Source of the DNA: Stenotrophomonas maltophilia
GTDB taxonomy: Bacteria; Pseudomonadota; Gammaproteobacteria; Xanthomonadales; Xanthomonadaceae
NCBI RefSeq assembly: GCF_004684085.1
Contig: NZ_SRHZ01000008.1
Location: forward strand, 1 to 64,000
Direction: 5' to 3'
Length of the DNA stretch: 64,000 bases
Part shown: positions 40,927 to 50,198 of the stretch, in pieces
Layout: each line of letters starts with the position of its first letter
How positions within the stretch are numbered: position 1 is the first letter of the stretch
Translations under genes and position numbers: made by a program
Notes under the pieces: generated by a model
Told to the model about the DNA's origin: nothing
Database searches by the model: none
What the model saw: only the letters and a program-made list of their open reading frames with translations

Positions 40927-41083
40927 GCGCAGGCCAAACGTTACGGAGGTGCCGGCCAGCGGCCGGCACTACCGTGGTCTACGCCATCCACGCATGGCGT
41001 GGATCTACCGAGCGCAGCGACCCGCGTTTGCCTTTGCATTCTTCTGTTGATTCCGTGGTGGGACGCCGCCGCAATGTGTCCGT
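40927..41083. repeat. SMAG and GTAGATCCACG units after the MFS gene
   Basis: A SMAG unit (40949-40973) and a CCACGCATGGCGTGGATC unit (40987-41008) are followed by about 75 bases ending in CCGTGGTGGG (41053-41062), which pairs with CCCACCACG at 41214-41222 around the large hairpin element. No gene is seen between 40927 and 41244. Confidence 0.8.
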
Positions 41084-41187
41084 GGCCGGGTGGGTGGGTT
41101 GCGCAGGGGCGTGAGCCGCATGGATGCGGCGACCGAGCTTACATGGACGTACTTGCAGCGCCCCCTGCGCGACCCATCCACCCGGCC
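41084..41187. repeat. Large hairpin element, copy 1 (core type B)
   Basis: Arms 41084-41109 and 41162-41187 are complementary over about 26 bases with two G-T pairs, both starting from GGCCGGGTGG/CCACCCGGCC. The ~52-base core contains GTGAGCCGCATGGATGCGGC and CGAGCTTACATGGACGTAC and is itself partly palindromic. The same core, reversed, is in copy 2 at 49828. Further outer arms (41054-41062 with 41214-41222) extend the fold, and 41223-41244 (GAGGGGCTCCGCCGTTCGCC) also occurs in the giant repeat at 49742. Confidence 0.8.
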
Positions 41188-41244
41188 CCAACTGATGGAT
41201 TCACCGGGCGCGACCCACCACGAGGGGCTCCGCCGTTCGCCGTC

Positions 41245-42861
41245 CTACTCCACTCCCTCACGCTCGATCGGCACGCTGCGCGGATTCTGCATGTGCTCCC
41301 GCGCCGCGCCATAGCGCTGCTGCCGCTTGTGGTGGAACACCACGAACTCATCCCGTGGCAGCGGCCGCGAGAACAGCCAGCCCTGCGCGAACTCGACCTT
41401 CCGGGTATGCAGATAGGCCAGCTGTGCTTCGGTTTCCACGCCCTCGGCCACTACCCATAGACCCAGCTCCTTGGCCATGTCGATGATGTGCGGCGTCACC
41501 GGGCTGGTTGCGCTCTCGGTGCCGATCGCATCGATGAACGACTTGTCGATCTTCAGTGCATCCAGTGGCAGCTGCTCCAGGTACTGCAGGCTGGAGAAGC
41601 CCACGCCGAAATCATCGATGGCCACGCTGTGCCCGGCCCGACGCGCCTGCGCCAGCATCGTGCGGGCGCGGTCCAGGTCCAGGAAACCGCGCTCGGTGGC
41701 TTCCATCCAGATCTGCTGCGGCAGGATGCCGCTGCCGGCCATGTGCTTGGAGATCATCTTCAACGCGCGGCCGCTGCTGATGTCTTCGGCGGCCAGGTTG
41801 ATCGCAATGTGCGCGCTGCGGTCGGCCACCAGCAGTTCGCGCATATCGCGCACCACGTTCTCGATCACCAGATCGGTGACGGCGGCGATCATCCCGGCTT
41901 CTTCGGCCAGCGGAATGAACAGGTCCGGCCGCACCTGGGTGCCGTCCGGGCGCTGCCAGCGCACCAGGGCTTCGGCGCCGACGCAGATGCCGGTATCCAG
42001 TTCGATGATCGGCTGGTAGTGCAGGTACAGCTCGCGGCGGCGGATCGCCGTGGCCAGCTCGCCACGCAGCGACAGGCGGCGCCGCGACAGCCAGATCACC
42101 AGGCCGGCACCGACCGCGGCCAGCAGAACGCCGATCGGCACGAACAGCCACGCCTGCTGGCGGAAAGTTGCAGCGAGCGCGGTTCGCGGCGTGGTCGCGA
42201 TCGCCAACCACGCCTCGTTGCGGGCGGTGGCGTACAGGGTGTTGTGGTCCAGACCCTCACCGGGCGCGCGCAGCAGGGTCTCCAGCAATGCGGGATCCAT
42301 GCCCTCCTGCTGGGCCAGAAGGCGGCCATCCGGGCTGGCCAGGGCAAGGCGTACGTTCGGGTCGGCGATGACGTCGACGAAGCGGCGCGGATCGACCAGC
42401 ACGTCGTAGTTGCCATACAGGATCGACAGGACCTGGCGCCGTCCGCTTGCTTCGGGGCGCACATCCACGGCGATACCGGCGCCATCGCCGGTGACGTGGT
42501 CGGCCTTGGGCTGGCTCACGTCCGACAGGAATGGCCCCCACGACGTGCAGCGCAGCTTGCCACCTTCGAAGTAGCCCATCTGGTCGATCGACGGCGTGGT
42601 CATCACCAGCGTCTGCATGCGCCGGATATGGTCGGGCCCGCACGCGTCGTGGGCGCCAACCTCGGCCGATTTCAGCGCGGCCAGTGCTTCCTGGTAGGAC
42701 TGGTCGGCACGGCGCAGGGCGCGGCTGGCGATATCGTGCAGCCGCTGCTGCTCGACGCTGACGGCGCGGTCCCAGGTGGCATAGGCCATCACCGCGATCG
42801 GCACGGCTGCGGCCAGCAGCGCCAGTGCGGTGCCGCCGATGATGACGCGCAGCCGGCTCAT
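41245..42861 (-). CDS. CSS-motif EAL c-di-GMP phosphodiesterase
   Basis: A 538-residue inner-membrane enzyme. One TM segment at 5-28, then a periplasmic CSS-type domain (cysteines in DACGPDH and the CTSWG motif), a second TM at about 240-262 (AWLFVPIGVLLAAVGAGLVI) and a cytoplasmic EAL domain. Catalytic signatures are present: AEALVRW, the ENVV Asn region, MEATERGFL, IDDFGVGFSSLQYL, KIDKSF and AEGVET, so it should hydrolyse c-di-GMP. In CSS-EAL proteins the periplasmic disulfide state controls activity, linking DSB redox to biofilm. No GGDEF domain is fused. Confidence 0.92.
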   Translation of the reverse strand: MSRLRVIIGGTALALLAAAVPIAVMAYATWDRAVSVEQQRLHDIASRALRRADQSYQEALAALKSAEVGAHDACGPDHIRRMQTLVMTTPSIDQMGYFEGGKLRCTSWGPFLSDVSQPKADHVTGDGAGIAVDVRPEASGRRQVLSILYGNYDVLVDPRRFVDVIADPNVRLALASPDGRLLAQQEGMDPALLETLLRAPGEGLDHNTLYATARNEAWLAIATTPRTALAATFRQQAWLFVPIGVLLAAVGAGLVIWLSRRRLSLRGELATAIRRRELYLHYQPIIELDTGICVGAEALVRWQRPDGTQVRPDLFIPLAEEAGMIAAVTDLVIENVVRDMRELLVADRSAHIAINLAAEDISSGRALKMISKHMAGSGILPQQIWMEATERGFLDLDRARTMLAQARRAGHSVAIDDFGVGFSSLQYLEQLPLDALKIDKSFIDAIGTESATSPVTPHIIDMAKELGLWVVAEGVETEAQLAYLHTRKVEFAQGWLFSRPLPRDEFVVFHHKRQQRYGAAREHMQNPRSVPIEREGVE

Positions 42862-43091
42862 GGCCGGAGCTCCAGCGAGGCAGGCAGGGCAGGGCGCATG
42901 GTCGGGCCGATCCTTGGACAGGTGCGGCTATCTGAGCATGGCGCCGGGCCGGGCGGAATGGGGCGAATCCGGTATTCGGTCACATTGTGATGAAAGCGGC
43001 CAAGTTTGACGTGATCGACCCGCTCGGTGCTGGCGCTCCGGCCCGTGGAGGACTACCGTCGAATGCTTCGCCCGCCCTTTTGCCCGCGCCC

Positions 43092-44465
43092 ATGACCGAG
43101 CCCGCAACGCCCCCCGAGCACCTGCGCCGCAGCCTGTCCAACCGCCACCTGCAATTGATCGCCATTGGCGGTGCCATCGGCACCGGCCTGTTCATGGGGT
43201 CGGGCAAGACCATCAGCCTGGCCGGCCCCTCCATCGTCTTCGTCTACCTGATCATCGGCGCGATGCTGTTCTTCGTGATGCGCGCGATGGGCGAGCTGTT
43301 GCTGTCCAACCTGCAGTACAAATCCTTCATCGATTTTTCCACCGACCTGCTCGGCCCATGGGCCGGGTTCTTCTGTGGCTGGACGTACTGGTTCTGCTGG
43401 ATCGTCACCGCCATTGCCGATGTGATCGCCATCGCTGCCTACGCGCAGTTCTGGTTCCCCGGCCTTGAAGCCTGGAAGCCGGCGCTGGCCTGCGTGATGC
43501 TGCTGCTGGCATTGAACCTGGTGACGGTGAAGCTGTTCGGTGAAATGGAATTCTGGTTCGCGCTGATCAAGATCGTGGCGATCTGCGCGTTGATCATCAC
43601 CGGCGCCGGGTTGGTGGCGTGGGGCTTCACTTCCCCCAGCGGCCACACCGCCGCGCTGTCGAACCTGTGGAATGACGGCGGCATGTTCCCGATGGGCCTG
43701 GTCGGCTTCTTCGCCGGTTTCCAGATTGCGGTGTTCGCCTTCGTCGGTATCGAGCTGGTCGGCACCACCGCCGCCGAAACGGCCGACCCGGAGCGCAACC
43801 TGCCCAAGGCGATCAACTCGATCCCGATCCGCATCATCATCTTCTACGTGCTGGCGCTGGTCGCGATCATGGCGGTCACCCCGTGGCGCCAGGTGGTGCC
43901 GGACAAGAGCCCGTTCGTGCAGCTGTTCGTGCTGGCCGGCATTCCCGCTGCCGCCAGCCTGATCAACTTCGTGGTGCTGACCTCGGCCACGTCCTCGGCC
44001 AACAGCGGCATCTTCTCCACCAGCCGCATGCTGTACGGCCTGGCTGAGGAAGGCCACGCACCGCGCGGGCTGTCGAAGTTGTCGCGCGCTGCAGTGCCGG
44101 CCCGCGGACTGCTGTTCTCGTGCCTGTGCCTGCTCGGCGGCACCCTGCTGATCTACCTGATTCCGAACCTGGTGACCGCCTTCACCCTGGTGACGACGCT
44201 GGCGACGGTGCTGTTCATCTTCGTCTGGTCGTTGATCCTGGTGGCCTACATGGCCTATCGCCGCCGCTACCCGGAACGCCACGCTGCCTCGATCTTCAAA
44301 ATGCCCGGCGGCGTTGCCATGTGCTGGGCCTGCCTGGTGTTCTTCGCTGCCGTGCTGGTGCTGCTGAGCCTGCAGGCCGACACCCGCCAGGCGCTGATCG
44401 CCAGCCCGGCGTGGTTCGTGCTGCTGGGCGTGGGGTATTGGGTGCGTCGGCGGACTGCGAAGTAA
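43092..44465 (+). CDS. cycA: D-serine/D-alanine/glycine:H+ symporter CycA
   Basis: A 457-residue APC-superfamily amino-acid importer that aligns closely with E. coli CycA over its whole length: LSNRHLQLIAIGGAIGTGLF, GKTISLAGPSIVFVYLIIG, LLGPWAGFFCGWTYWFCW, FVGIELVGTTAAETADPE and RAVPARGLLFSCLCLLGG. Twelve TM segments. ATG 43092 is used; the frame from 42987 adds 35 residues absent in E. coli CycA. It takes up glycine, D-alanine and D-serine and is the usual route of D-cycloserine entry. No operon partners are evident. Confidence 0.93.
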   Translation: MTEPATPPEHLRRSLSNRHLQLIAIGGAIGTGLFMGSGKTISLAGPSIVFVYLIIGAMLFFVMRAMGELLLSNLQYKSFIDFSTDLLGPWAGFFCGWTYWFCWIVTAIADVIAIAAYAQFWFPGLEAWKPALACVMLLLALNLVTVKLFGEMEFWFALIKIVAICALIITGAGLVAWGFTSPSGHTAALSNLWNDGGMFPMGLVGFFAGFQIAVFAFVGIELVGTTAAETADPERNLPKAINSIPIRIIIFYVLALVAIMAVTPWRQVVPDKSPFVQLFVLAGIPAAASLINFVVLTSATSSANSGIFSTSRMLYGLAEEGHAPRGLSKLSRAAVPARGLLFSCLCLLGGTLLIYLIPNLVTAFTLVTTLATVLFIFVWSLILVAYMAYRRRYPERHAASIFKMPGGVAMCWACLVFFAAVLVLLSLQADTRQALIASPAWFVLLGVGYWVRRRTAK

Positions 44466-44513
44466 CCCAGCGTTTCCGTTCCATTGATTGAACCATCGTC
44501 TCCAGAGAGTTTC

Positions 44514-44622
44514 ATCCACGCATGGCGTGGATCTACTGTCAGCCGCAGGAAATCGGCCGTTGCTGTGTTGAGGTTGCCGGCCAGCGGCCGGCACTACCGC
44601 AGGTGCAGGGCGCAGCCCTGCC
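44514..44622. repeat. Three palindromic repeats between cycA and slt
   Basis: A GTAGATCCACG-family unit (44514-44536), a SMAG unit (44574-44598) and a GCAGGGCGCAGCCCTGC hairpin (44602-44622). The same third unit recurs at 58254-58277 ahead of the M28 peptidase. Confidence 0.82.
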
Positions 44623-44672
44623 GGCCCCCATTCACCCAACATTAGCGGGCGCGGCCGGATGATCCGGCCGCC

Positions 44673-45449
44673 ATGTCCCGTCGCCCTCTCCTGCTCGCGC
44701 TGTTGCTGCTGCCCAGCCTGTGGCCCGGGCCGGCCGCCGCGCGTACCGTCTACCGCTGCGTGCAGGGCAACACCGTCAGCCTGGCCACCGCGCCGGAACC
44801 CGGCTCGCGCTGTACCGCCAAAGAGATCGACGACAACGCCATTCAGACCCCCAACCTGTGGGGCAACATGGGCGTGTTCAGTGGCGTGCTGTACGAACGC
44901 GAACAGGACGGCACGCTGGTCTATTCCACCCGCAACCTGCCCGGCTCGCGGGTGTTCCTGAAGTTCACCATGGCCACGCCGCCAGGCGAGCCTGCACATG
45001 AAGGCCTGGGCAAGGTTGGCACGCCGCAGCTGGCGCAGCACGCCAAGCAGTTCAAGGCCGCGGCCAAGGCCACGGGCGTCGATGACGCATGGTTGCGCGC
45101 GATCGCCCATGCCGAAAGCAACTTCGATGCGCTGGCGGTCTCGACCAAGGGCGCCCAGGGCGTGATGCAGTTGATGCCGGACACTGCGCAGGAGTACGGG
45201 GTGAATGATCCGTTCTCGCCCCAGCAGTCGATCGATGGCGGCGCCCGCTACATGCGCGCGCTGCTGCGTCGCTACAACGGTGACCGGCCACTGGCGGCGG
45301 CGGCCTACAACGCCGGCATCGGGGCGGTCACCCGCTACAAGGGCGTGCCACCCTATGCCGAGACCCTGGCCTATGTGGACAAGGTGATGGCGCTGTACGC
45401 GCGCTACCGCGAGGCGATGGGCATCCGTACCGAGGTGCCGGCGCGCTAG
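44673..45449 (+). CDS. Lytic transglycosylase, SLT domain with DUF4124
   Basis: A 258-residue exported muramidase. Signal peptide to about residue 23 (GPAAA), a short DUF4124-like region with two cysteines (YRCVQGN, GSRCTAK), and an SLT domain from about 128. Catalytic Glu148 lies in AIAHAESNF, followed by GAQGVMQLMPDTAQEYGV, ARYMRALLRRYNGDRPLAAA and AYNAGIGAVTRYKGVPPYAET. It cleaves peptidoglycan glycan strands in the periplasm, leaving 1,6-anhydro ends. There is no neighbouring secretion system, so a general cell-wall remodelling role is likely. Confidence 0.92.
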   Translation: MSRRPLLLALLLLPSLWPGPAAARTVYRCVQGNTVSLATAPEPGSRCTAKEIDDNAIQTPNLWGNMGVFSGVLYEREQDGTLVYSTRNLPGSRVFLKFTMATPPGEPAHEGLGKVGTPQLAQHAKQFKAAAKATGVDDAWLRAIAHAESNFDALAVSTKGAQGVMQLMPDTAQEYGVNDPFSPQQSIDGGARYMRALLRRYNGDRPLAAAAYNAGIGAVTRYKGVPPYAETLAYVDKVMALYARYREAMGIRTEVPAR

Positions 45450-45479
45450 GCAGACGGTGCTGCCTGCACGTGGCGTTGC

Positions 45480-45505
45480 AGAGCCGAGCCCATGCTCGGC
45501 TCTAC
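45480..45505. repeat. GTAGAGCCGAGC palindrome
   Basis: AGAGCCGAGCCCATGCTCGG and its mate lie between the convergent transglycosylase and TPR-like genes, within 12 bases of the latter's stop. Confidence 0.85.
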
Positions 45506-45516
45506 AGGGCATCTGC

Positions 45517-47037
45517 TCAGCGCGAGGTGGAGGTGCTGACCAGTTCGTAGCGTTCGATGCGACCCAGGCGGGCGACCTCGGCCTGCACGTCGGTGCGTTG
45601 CTTGAGTGCGCGCCAGGTCGCATCGATCTTCACGTCACCGGGCAACGACGGATAGGTACGCATGTCCTGCAGGGAAGCCAGCGTCTCGCCGCGCTCAACG
45701 GGGGAACGCAGCTGTTCGATCAGCACGGCAGCGGCGCCGTCGAGATTGCCCTCGTCCAGCAGCATTTCGCGATGGAACAGGCGGGCGTCGTCGCCCTCGG
45801 CGAGGATCGCGGCGCGAGCGGTCTCCATTGCCTTGGCATCGCCACGTTCGCGGGCGGCAGCGAACTGCAGCAACGCCTGCGCCGCCTTGCCGTAGCCGGC
45901 CAGGCCCGGCATGTCGTTCACCGCACCGGCCGCGTCCTGCATGCGGCCCAGCGAACTGAGCACGAAACCGACGTTGAACTGGTGTTCGGCGCCATCCGGG
46001 CCCAGCGCACCGATGCGTGCGGCCAGCCTGGCTGTGGCCAGCGCATCGTCGGTACGTCCCAACCGGCGCAGTGCGGTGAGCCGGCTGTTGAGCAGCCACG
46101 CCACCCATTCGGCTTCCGCCGCCGAAGGCGACTCGCCCTCGGCGGCCGCACCGGCCATGCCATCGGTCAGTGCCAGCACTTCCTCGTTGCGGTCCAGCAT
46201 CAACAGCGTGCTGCTGAACTCGGCCATGCGTGCGTCCAGGGCCCGGTCGAGCAGGCCGGAAACCCGCAGTTGGTCGAGGTGCTTCTGCGCGGCCTGCACC
46301 GGATCGAAGCGGGCATCGTTACGGTCGACATAGCGATCAAACCGCTTGTCACTACGCAGCCGGATGATCTCGGCGGGGGCGGTGATGCGCGCCAACGTGG
46401 CCGGGATGTCATCGGCTCGGCCGTTGTCTGCCTGCAGCGTGGCCAACGCCAACCACAGCCCGGTCGGTTCCAGGCCCGCGCTCTTCCAGCCGTTGTCGAA
46501 CAGCGCCTGCAGCAGTTCCATGCGCCGCTGCGGCTGGTCGCGCAGGCGGAACTGCAGGTAATTGATTGCCTGGCGCTCGATCGGCAGCGGACCCTCGGCA
46601 TGCTTCAGTGCCTGCACCAGGTACCGGGTAGCCGGTGCGGGCTGGTTCTCGGACAGTTCCAGCGAGACCAGGGTCAGCAGGATCTGCGCATCGTCCGGCA
46701 ACGACTCCTGCGCCTGCTGCAGATAGCGGCGGGCCTGTGCCGGCTTCTTCTGCACCATCGCGGTCCAGCCGGCGACCTGCGCGGCGCGGCCGCGATGTTC
46801 GGCGTCGAAGTCATCCAGCATCGGATCTTCCATCAGCCGTTCCATCGCGATCAGCGCGCCCAGCGTGTTGCCACTGCGCGATTGCTGGATGGCCTCATCC
46901 CATCGCGTGGCATAGGCCTGGTGCATCGCATCGGCGGTGACGGACGGCTTCTGTGGCGCCACCGTGATCGAAGCGGTGGCGGATGTGCTGGCCAATGCGG
47001 CGGCCAGCAGTGCGGCGAGGGGGAGGATGCGGGGCAT
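45517..47037 (-). CDS. Exported TPR-like repeat protein
   Basis: A 506-residue periplasmic protein: signal peptide MPRILPLAALLAAALASTSA, then helical hairpins throughout. TPR-like pairs include AAQVAGWTAMVQKKPAQARRY, LLTLVSLELSENQPAPATRY and the C-terminal ALATARLAARIGALGPDG to LGRMQDAAGAV region. It resembles the structural repeats of PgaA-type or Bcs-type scaffolds but no polysaccharide genes adjoin, so a specific role cannot be given. It is divergent from the NHL/LytM gene (165-base gap). Confidence 0.8.
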   Translation of the reverse strand: MPRILPLAALLAAALASTSATASITVAPQKPSVTADAMHQAYATRWDEAIQQSRSGNTLGALIAMERLMEDPMLDDFDAEHRGRAAQVAGWTAMVQKKPAQARRYLQQAQESLPDDAQILLTLVSLELSENQPAPATRYLVQALKHAEGPLPIERQAINYLQFRLRDQPQRRMELLQALFDNGWKSAGLEPTGLWLALATLQADNGRADDIPATLARITAPAEIIRLRSDKRFDRYVDRNDARFDPVQAAQKHLDQLRVSGLLDRALDARMAEFSSTLLMLDRNEEVLALTDGMAGAAAEGESPSAAEAEWVAWLLNSRLTALRRLGRTDDALATARLAARIGALGPDGAEHQFNVGFVLSSLGRMQDAAGAVNDMPGLAGYGKAAQALLQFAAARERGDAKAMETARAAILAEGDDARLFHREMLLDEGNLDGAAAVLIEQLRSPVERGETLASLQDMRTYPSLPGDVKIDATWRALKQRTDVQAEVARLGRIERYELVSTSTSR

Positions 47038-47202
47038 GGAGGATCTCCATCCGTGGGAACCGCATTGAACCCGCTGCAGCCAGCGAGAACAAGCGCGATG
47101 GATGGAACTCTGGCGTTTGACCGCACGATTGACCGTGGCGGATCGTGCGTTCAGCGTCTATTGTCGGTGCCTCTTCAGACAGCAGGCAGGCAGCGCAGCA
47201 CG

Positions 47203-49284
47203 ATGGCACGGTGGCAATGGATGGCGGCAGGGGTAGCGTTGGCAACGGTGGTGGCATTGGCCGCAACCTGGTGGGAGACTCCGCTGCATACGCTGGCTGA
47301 ACCGGCAGGCCCGGTTCCCACGCCGCTGGCGTGGACCGCGCAGATCGAGGCGCTGGCCGGTGATGGCCACCCGGGTGACCGTGATGGCGCGTCCGCACAG
47401 GCGCGTTTCGCCGATCCGTACGCGCTGCTGCGCAGCGCTGATGGCAGCGTCTACTTCACCGATGCCGGTGACAACAACCGTATCCGCCGCCGCCTTCCAG
47501 ATGGCCGCGTTGAAACGGTGGCCGGGCAGGGCGAGGGGCGCGTTGATGGCCCGGCACTGCAGGCCAGTTTCAATACGCCCTCGGGCATCGCCGCCGACGC
47601 GCAGGGCAACCTGTATGTGGCCGACACCGGCAACCATGCCATCCGCCGCATCGGCACCGATGGCCAGGTGACCACGCTGGCCGGTGGCGAACAGGGCCAC
47701 GTTGATGGACCGGCCGCGCAGGCGCGCTTCGATGCGCCGATGGGCATCGCAGTGGATGCGCAGGGCCAGGTCTACGTGGCCGATACCTTCAATGACCGCA
47801 TCCGGGTGATCGGTACCGATGGCAACGTGCGCACCCTGGCCGGCGGCGATCGGCCGGGCCTGGCCGACGGCACGGGCGCCGCTGCGCGCTTCGATACGCC
47901 GGTGGCCCTGGCCTTCGATGCGCAGGGCGCGCTGCTGGTGGCCGATCTGTTCAACAACGCGGTACGCCGCGTAGGCGCCGACGGCACGGTCAGCACCGTG
48001 GTCGCCGCCGGTGGCGTGATCAATGGGCCGCTGTCGCTGGCCACCACCCACGACGGCGTGCTGTACGTGGGTGATCTTGATGGCCGCATCGTGCAGGTGA
48101 CGCCGCAGGGTCACCAGATCGCGCTGGTTGGCAATGGTCGCCTGCCGCGCCTGGCCCGCCCCAGCGGATTGGCGATGGATGCCGATGGCAGCGTGTTGGT
48201 GGCCGACGCCGCCAGCTACCGTCTGCATCGCCTGCGCCCGCTGCCGGTGGGTGAACTGCCGGCACCGGCACTGGTCGGCCCGGCTGCCGATGCCGCGTTG
48301 CCGAAGACGGGCGGCCGCTGGCCGCTGGCACCGCAGGACGGTTGGCATGAAGTGGTCGGTACGTTGGGTGAGGTGCGCGGCAACTTCACCGGTGAGAGCC
48401 GCCACCACCTGCATGGCGGCTTCGACGTGCGCGGTGATGTGGGCCAGACCGTGCTGGCGATCGCCGAAGGCAAGATCAGCAGCCCGGTGGCCGCCTGGAA
48501 CCTGGGCGAGCAGGCCGAGGGCCTGGCCGTGGACCGCCTCAAGTACATCCACATGCGGGTCGGCCGCACCCCGCGCGATGAGCCCTACGATGCGCGCTGG
48601 CAGGCGTTGTATGACGAGCAGGGCAAGCTGCAGCGGATGCGCGTGCGCCGCGGCATGCGCATCCACGTTGGCGACCGCCTGGGCAGCATCAACAACCAGG
48701 CGCACGTGCACCTGGCCGTGGGTACCGGTGGTTTCGAGACCAATGCCGTGGCGCTGGGCTTCAACAACTACGCCGATCACTTCGCACCGCGCATCACCGA
48801 TGTGGCGCTGCTGGACGACAACGACCAGCCGATGGCCGCCGGCAGCGACGGCGTGGTGATGGTGGCGCGCCAGGGCCGCGGCGTGCAGATCGTGATCGAG
48901 GCCTGGGACCAGGTTGACAACAACCTGCCGCGTCGTCGCCTGGGCATGTACCAGGTGGGTTACCAGATCCTCGATGCCGGCGGACAGCCCCTGCAGGGCT
49001 ACGAACAGCCGCGCTGGAACATCGTGTTCAACCGCATGCCGCCGCAGAAGGAAGCGGTGCGCGTGGCCTACGCACCGGACAGCGGCATCACCGTGCATGG
49101 CAGTGCGGTGACCCGGTTCCGCTACCTGGCCACCAACACCGTGCGTGATGGCCTGATGGAAACCGGGCGCTGGCAGCCGGCGGCGCTGCCACCGGGCGAG
49201 TACATCGTGCGCGCCAGCGTGCGCGACTACAGCGGCAACGAGGGCGTAGGCCCGCGCGAGATCAGAGTGCGGCTGCTGCCATAG
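47203..49284 (+). CDS. NHL propeller fused to a LytM-like (M23) domain
   Basis: A 693-residue protein from ATG 47203 with an N-terminal signal or anchor (MAAGVALATVVALAATWWET). Residues 45-350 are NHL repeats: FADPYALLRSADGSVYFTD, FNTPSGIAADAQGNLYVAD, FDAPMGIAVDAQGQVYVAD and FDTPVALAFDAQGALLVAD. From about 385 follows an M23-like region: HGGFDV (HxxxD metal motif) with GQTVLAIAEGKI, and AHVHLAVG (HxH), the two zinc motifs of LytM endopeptidases, separated by an unusually long insertion. A 180-residue beta-rich C-terminal part completes it. The much longer frame that begins at 45457 is antisense to the TPR-like gene and rejected. Whether the peptidase is active is open. Confidence 0.82.
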   Translation: MARWQWMAAGVALATVVALAATWWETPLHTLAEPAGPVPTPLAWTAQIEALAGDGHPGDRDGASAQARFADPYALLRSADGSVYFTDAGDNNRIRRRLPDGRVETVAGQGEGRVDGPALQASFNTPSGIAADAQGNLYVADTGNHAIRRIGTDGQVTTLAGGEQGHVDGPAAQARFDAPMGIAVDAQGQVYVADTFNDRIRVIGTDGNVRTLAGGDRPGLADGTGAAARFDTPVALAFDAQGALLVADLFNNAVRRVGADGTVSTVVAAGGVINGPLSLATTHDGVLYVGDLDGRIVQVTPQGHQIALVGNGRLPRLARPSGLAMDADGSVLVADAASYRLHRLRPLPVGELPAPALVGPAADAALPKTGGRWPLAPQDGWHEVVGTLGEVRGNFTGESRHHLHGGFDVRGDVGQTVLAIAEGKISSPVAAWNLGEQAEGLAVDRLKYIHMRVGRTPRDEPYDARWQALYDEQGKLQRMRVRRGMRIHVGDRLGSINNQAHVHLAVGTGGFETNAVALGFNNYADHFAPRITDVALLDDNDQPMAAGSDGVVMVARQGRGVQIVIEAWDQVDNNLPRRRLGMYQVGYQILDAGGQPLQGYEQPRWNIVFNRMPPQKEAVRVAYAPDSGITVHGSAVTRFRYLATNTVRDGLMETGRWQPAALPPGEYIVRASVRDYSGNEGVGPREIRVRLLP

Positions 49285-49669
49285 CCGCAGCCGGGGCGCC
49301 GCAGCGTTCGCGCTCGGCGTCCATGTCTTCCAGCGGCCGCACCTCGATGCTGCCGAAGCGCGCCCACGGGAAGTCGCGGGCGATGCGCATGGCTTCGTCG
49401 CGATCGCGGGCGACAATCAGGTTGAAGCCGGCCAGCAGTTCGCGGGTTTCAGCGAACGGGCCATCCAGTACACGGCTGTTGCCATCGCGCACGCGCAGGG
49501 TCTGCGCGGTGTCGACCGGCTGCAGCTTCTGCGCGGCCAGCAGCGTGCCCTCGGCCTGCAGCTTGTCGGCATGGGCCAGGCAGTCGCGCATCAGCGCGTT
49601 GAACTCTTCGGTGGGCAGGGCCTGCAGCAGAGCAGGCTCGATATAGATCAGAAGCAGGTACTGCTGCAT
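49262..49669 (-). CDS. YCII-related DGPF-domain protein
   Basis: A 135-residue cytoplasmic protein from ATG 49669. The YCII fold is seen as MQQYLLLIYIEPALLQALPT, then VLDGPFAETRELLAGFNLIV with the diagnostic DGPF, and FGSIEVRPLEDMD. DGPF proteins are the usual partners of ECF42-type sigma factors, and one is encoded 2 kb away (51788), so this gene is probably in that regulon although it faces the other way across the giant inverted repeat. Its 3' end overlaps the NHL/LytM gene by 23 bases. Confidence 0.88.
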   Translation of the reverse strand: MQQYLLLIYIEPALLQALPTEEFNALMRDCLAHADKLQAEGTLLAAQKLQPVDTAQTLRVRDGNSRVLDGPFAETRELLAGFNLIVARDRDEAMRIARDFPWARFGSIEVRPLEDMDAERERCGAPAAAMAAAAL

Positions 49670-49827
49670 GGCACGGTCCTGGCGGGGGCGGGGTGTCCAT
49701 GATGGCGCAGGTTTGCCTGCCGGCATGCTGCAGCGCGAAAAGCCGCCTGCGGCGGGCGATCGGCGAACGGCGGAGCCCCTCCGTGGCTGGGGTGGGTTGG
49801 TCGCTGAAAGCTCGGGTTCTTGGATTT

Positions 49828-49931
49828 GGCCGGGTGGGGAGGCAGGGCTGGGGGCGCTGCAAGTACGTCCATGTAAGCTCGGTCGCCGCATCCATGCGGC
49901 TCACGCCCCTGCCCTGCCTCCCCACCCGGCC
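49828..49931. repeat. Large hairpin element, copy 2 (core type B, reversed)
   Basis: Perfect 21-base arms, 49828-49848 and 49911-49931, enclose a 62-base core. Read on the minus strand the core is essentially identical to that of copy 1 (GTGAGCCGCATGGATGCGGC, CGAGCTTACATGGACGTAC), but the arm sequence (GGGAGGCAGGGC inner part) differs from copy 1 and still pairs perfectly. Confidence 0.85.
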
Positions 49932-50094
49932 TTGGACAGATCTCTGCGGCTGACCCACCACGGGAAATCAACAACAAGAGCAAAAGCGGGTCGCTTCGCT
50001 CGCAAAGCCGAGGCCGCCAGCCAACCGCTGTTGCTGTTGCTTCTGCCTTTCTTTTGATCTTCCCGTGGTGTAACGGAGACAGGAACTTGTCCGT

Positions 50095-50198
50095 GGCCGG
50101 GTGGGTAGGCGGGGCGGGGGTGTCCGCGGCATGGATGCCGCGGCCAAGCCCCCATGGATGGGTTTACGGCGTCCCCCGACCCGCCTACCCACCCGGCC
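50095..50198. repeat. Large hairpin element, copy 3 (core type A)
   Basis: Perfect 19-base arms, 50095-50113 and 50180-50198, enclose a core with GTGTCCGCGGCATGGATGCC, GCGGCCAAGCCCCCATGGAT and GGGTTTACGGCGTCCCCC. The core is partly self-complementary (CCGCGGCATGGATGCCGCGG is a palindromic hairpin). It is shared almost base for base with copy 4 at 58091. Confidence 0.85.

Noticed and set aside
43053-45623. 856-residue leftward frame across cycA and the transglycosylase
   Set aside because: Antisense to two clearly real genes and low in complexity.
45457-47202. N-terminal 582 codons of a 1275-residue rightward frame leading into the NHL/LytM protein
   Set aside because: It is exactly antisense to the TPR-like gene, whose signal peptide and helical repeats are coherent; the NHL protein has its own signal at 47203.
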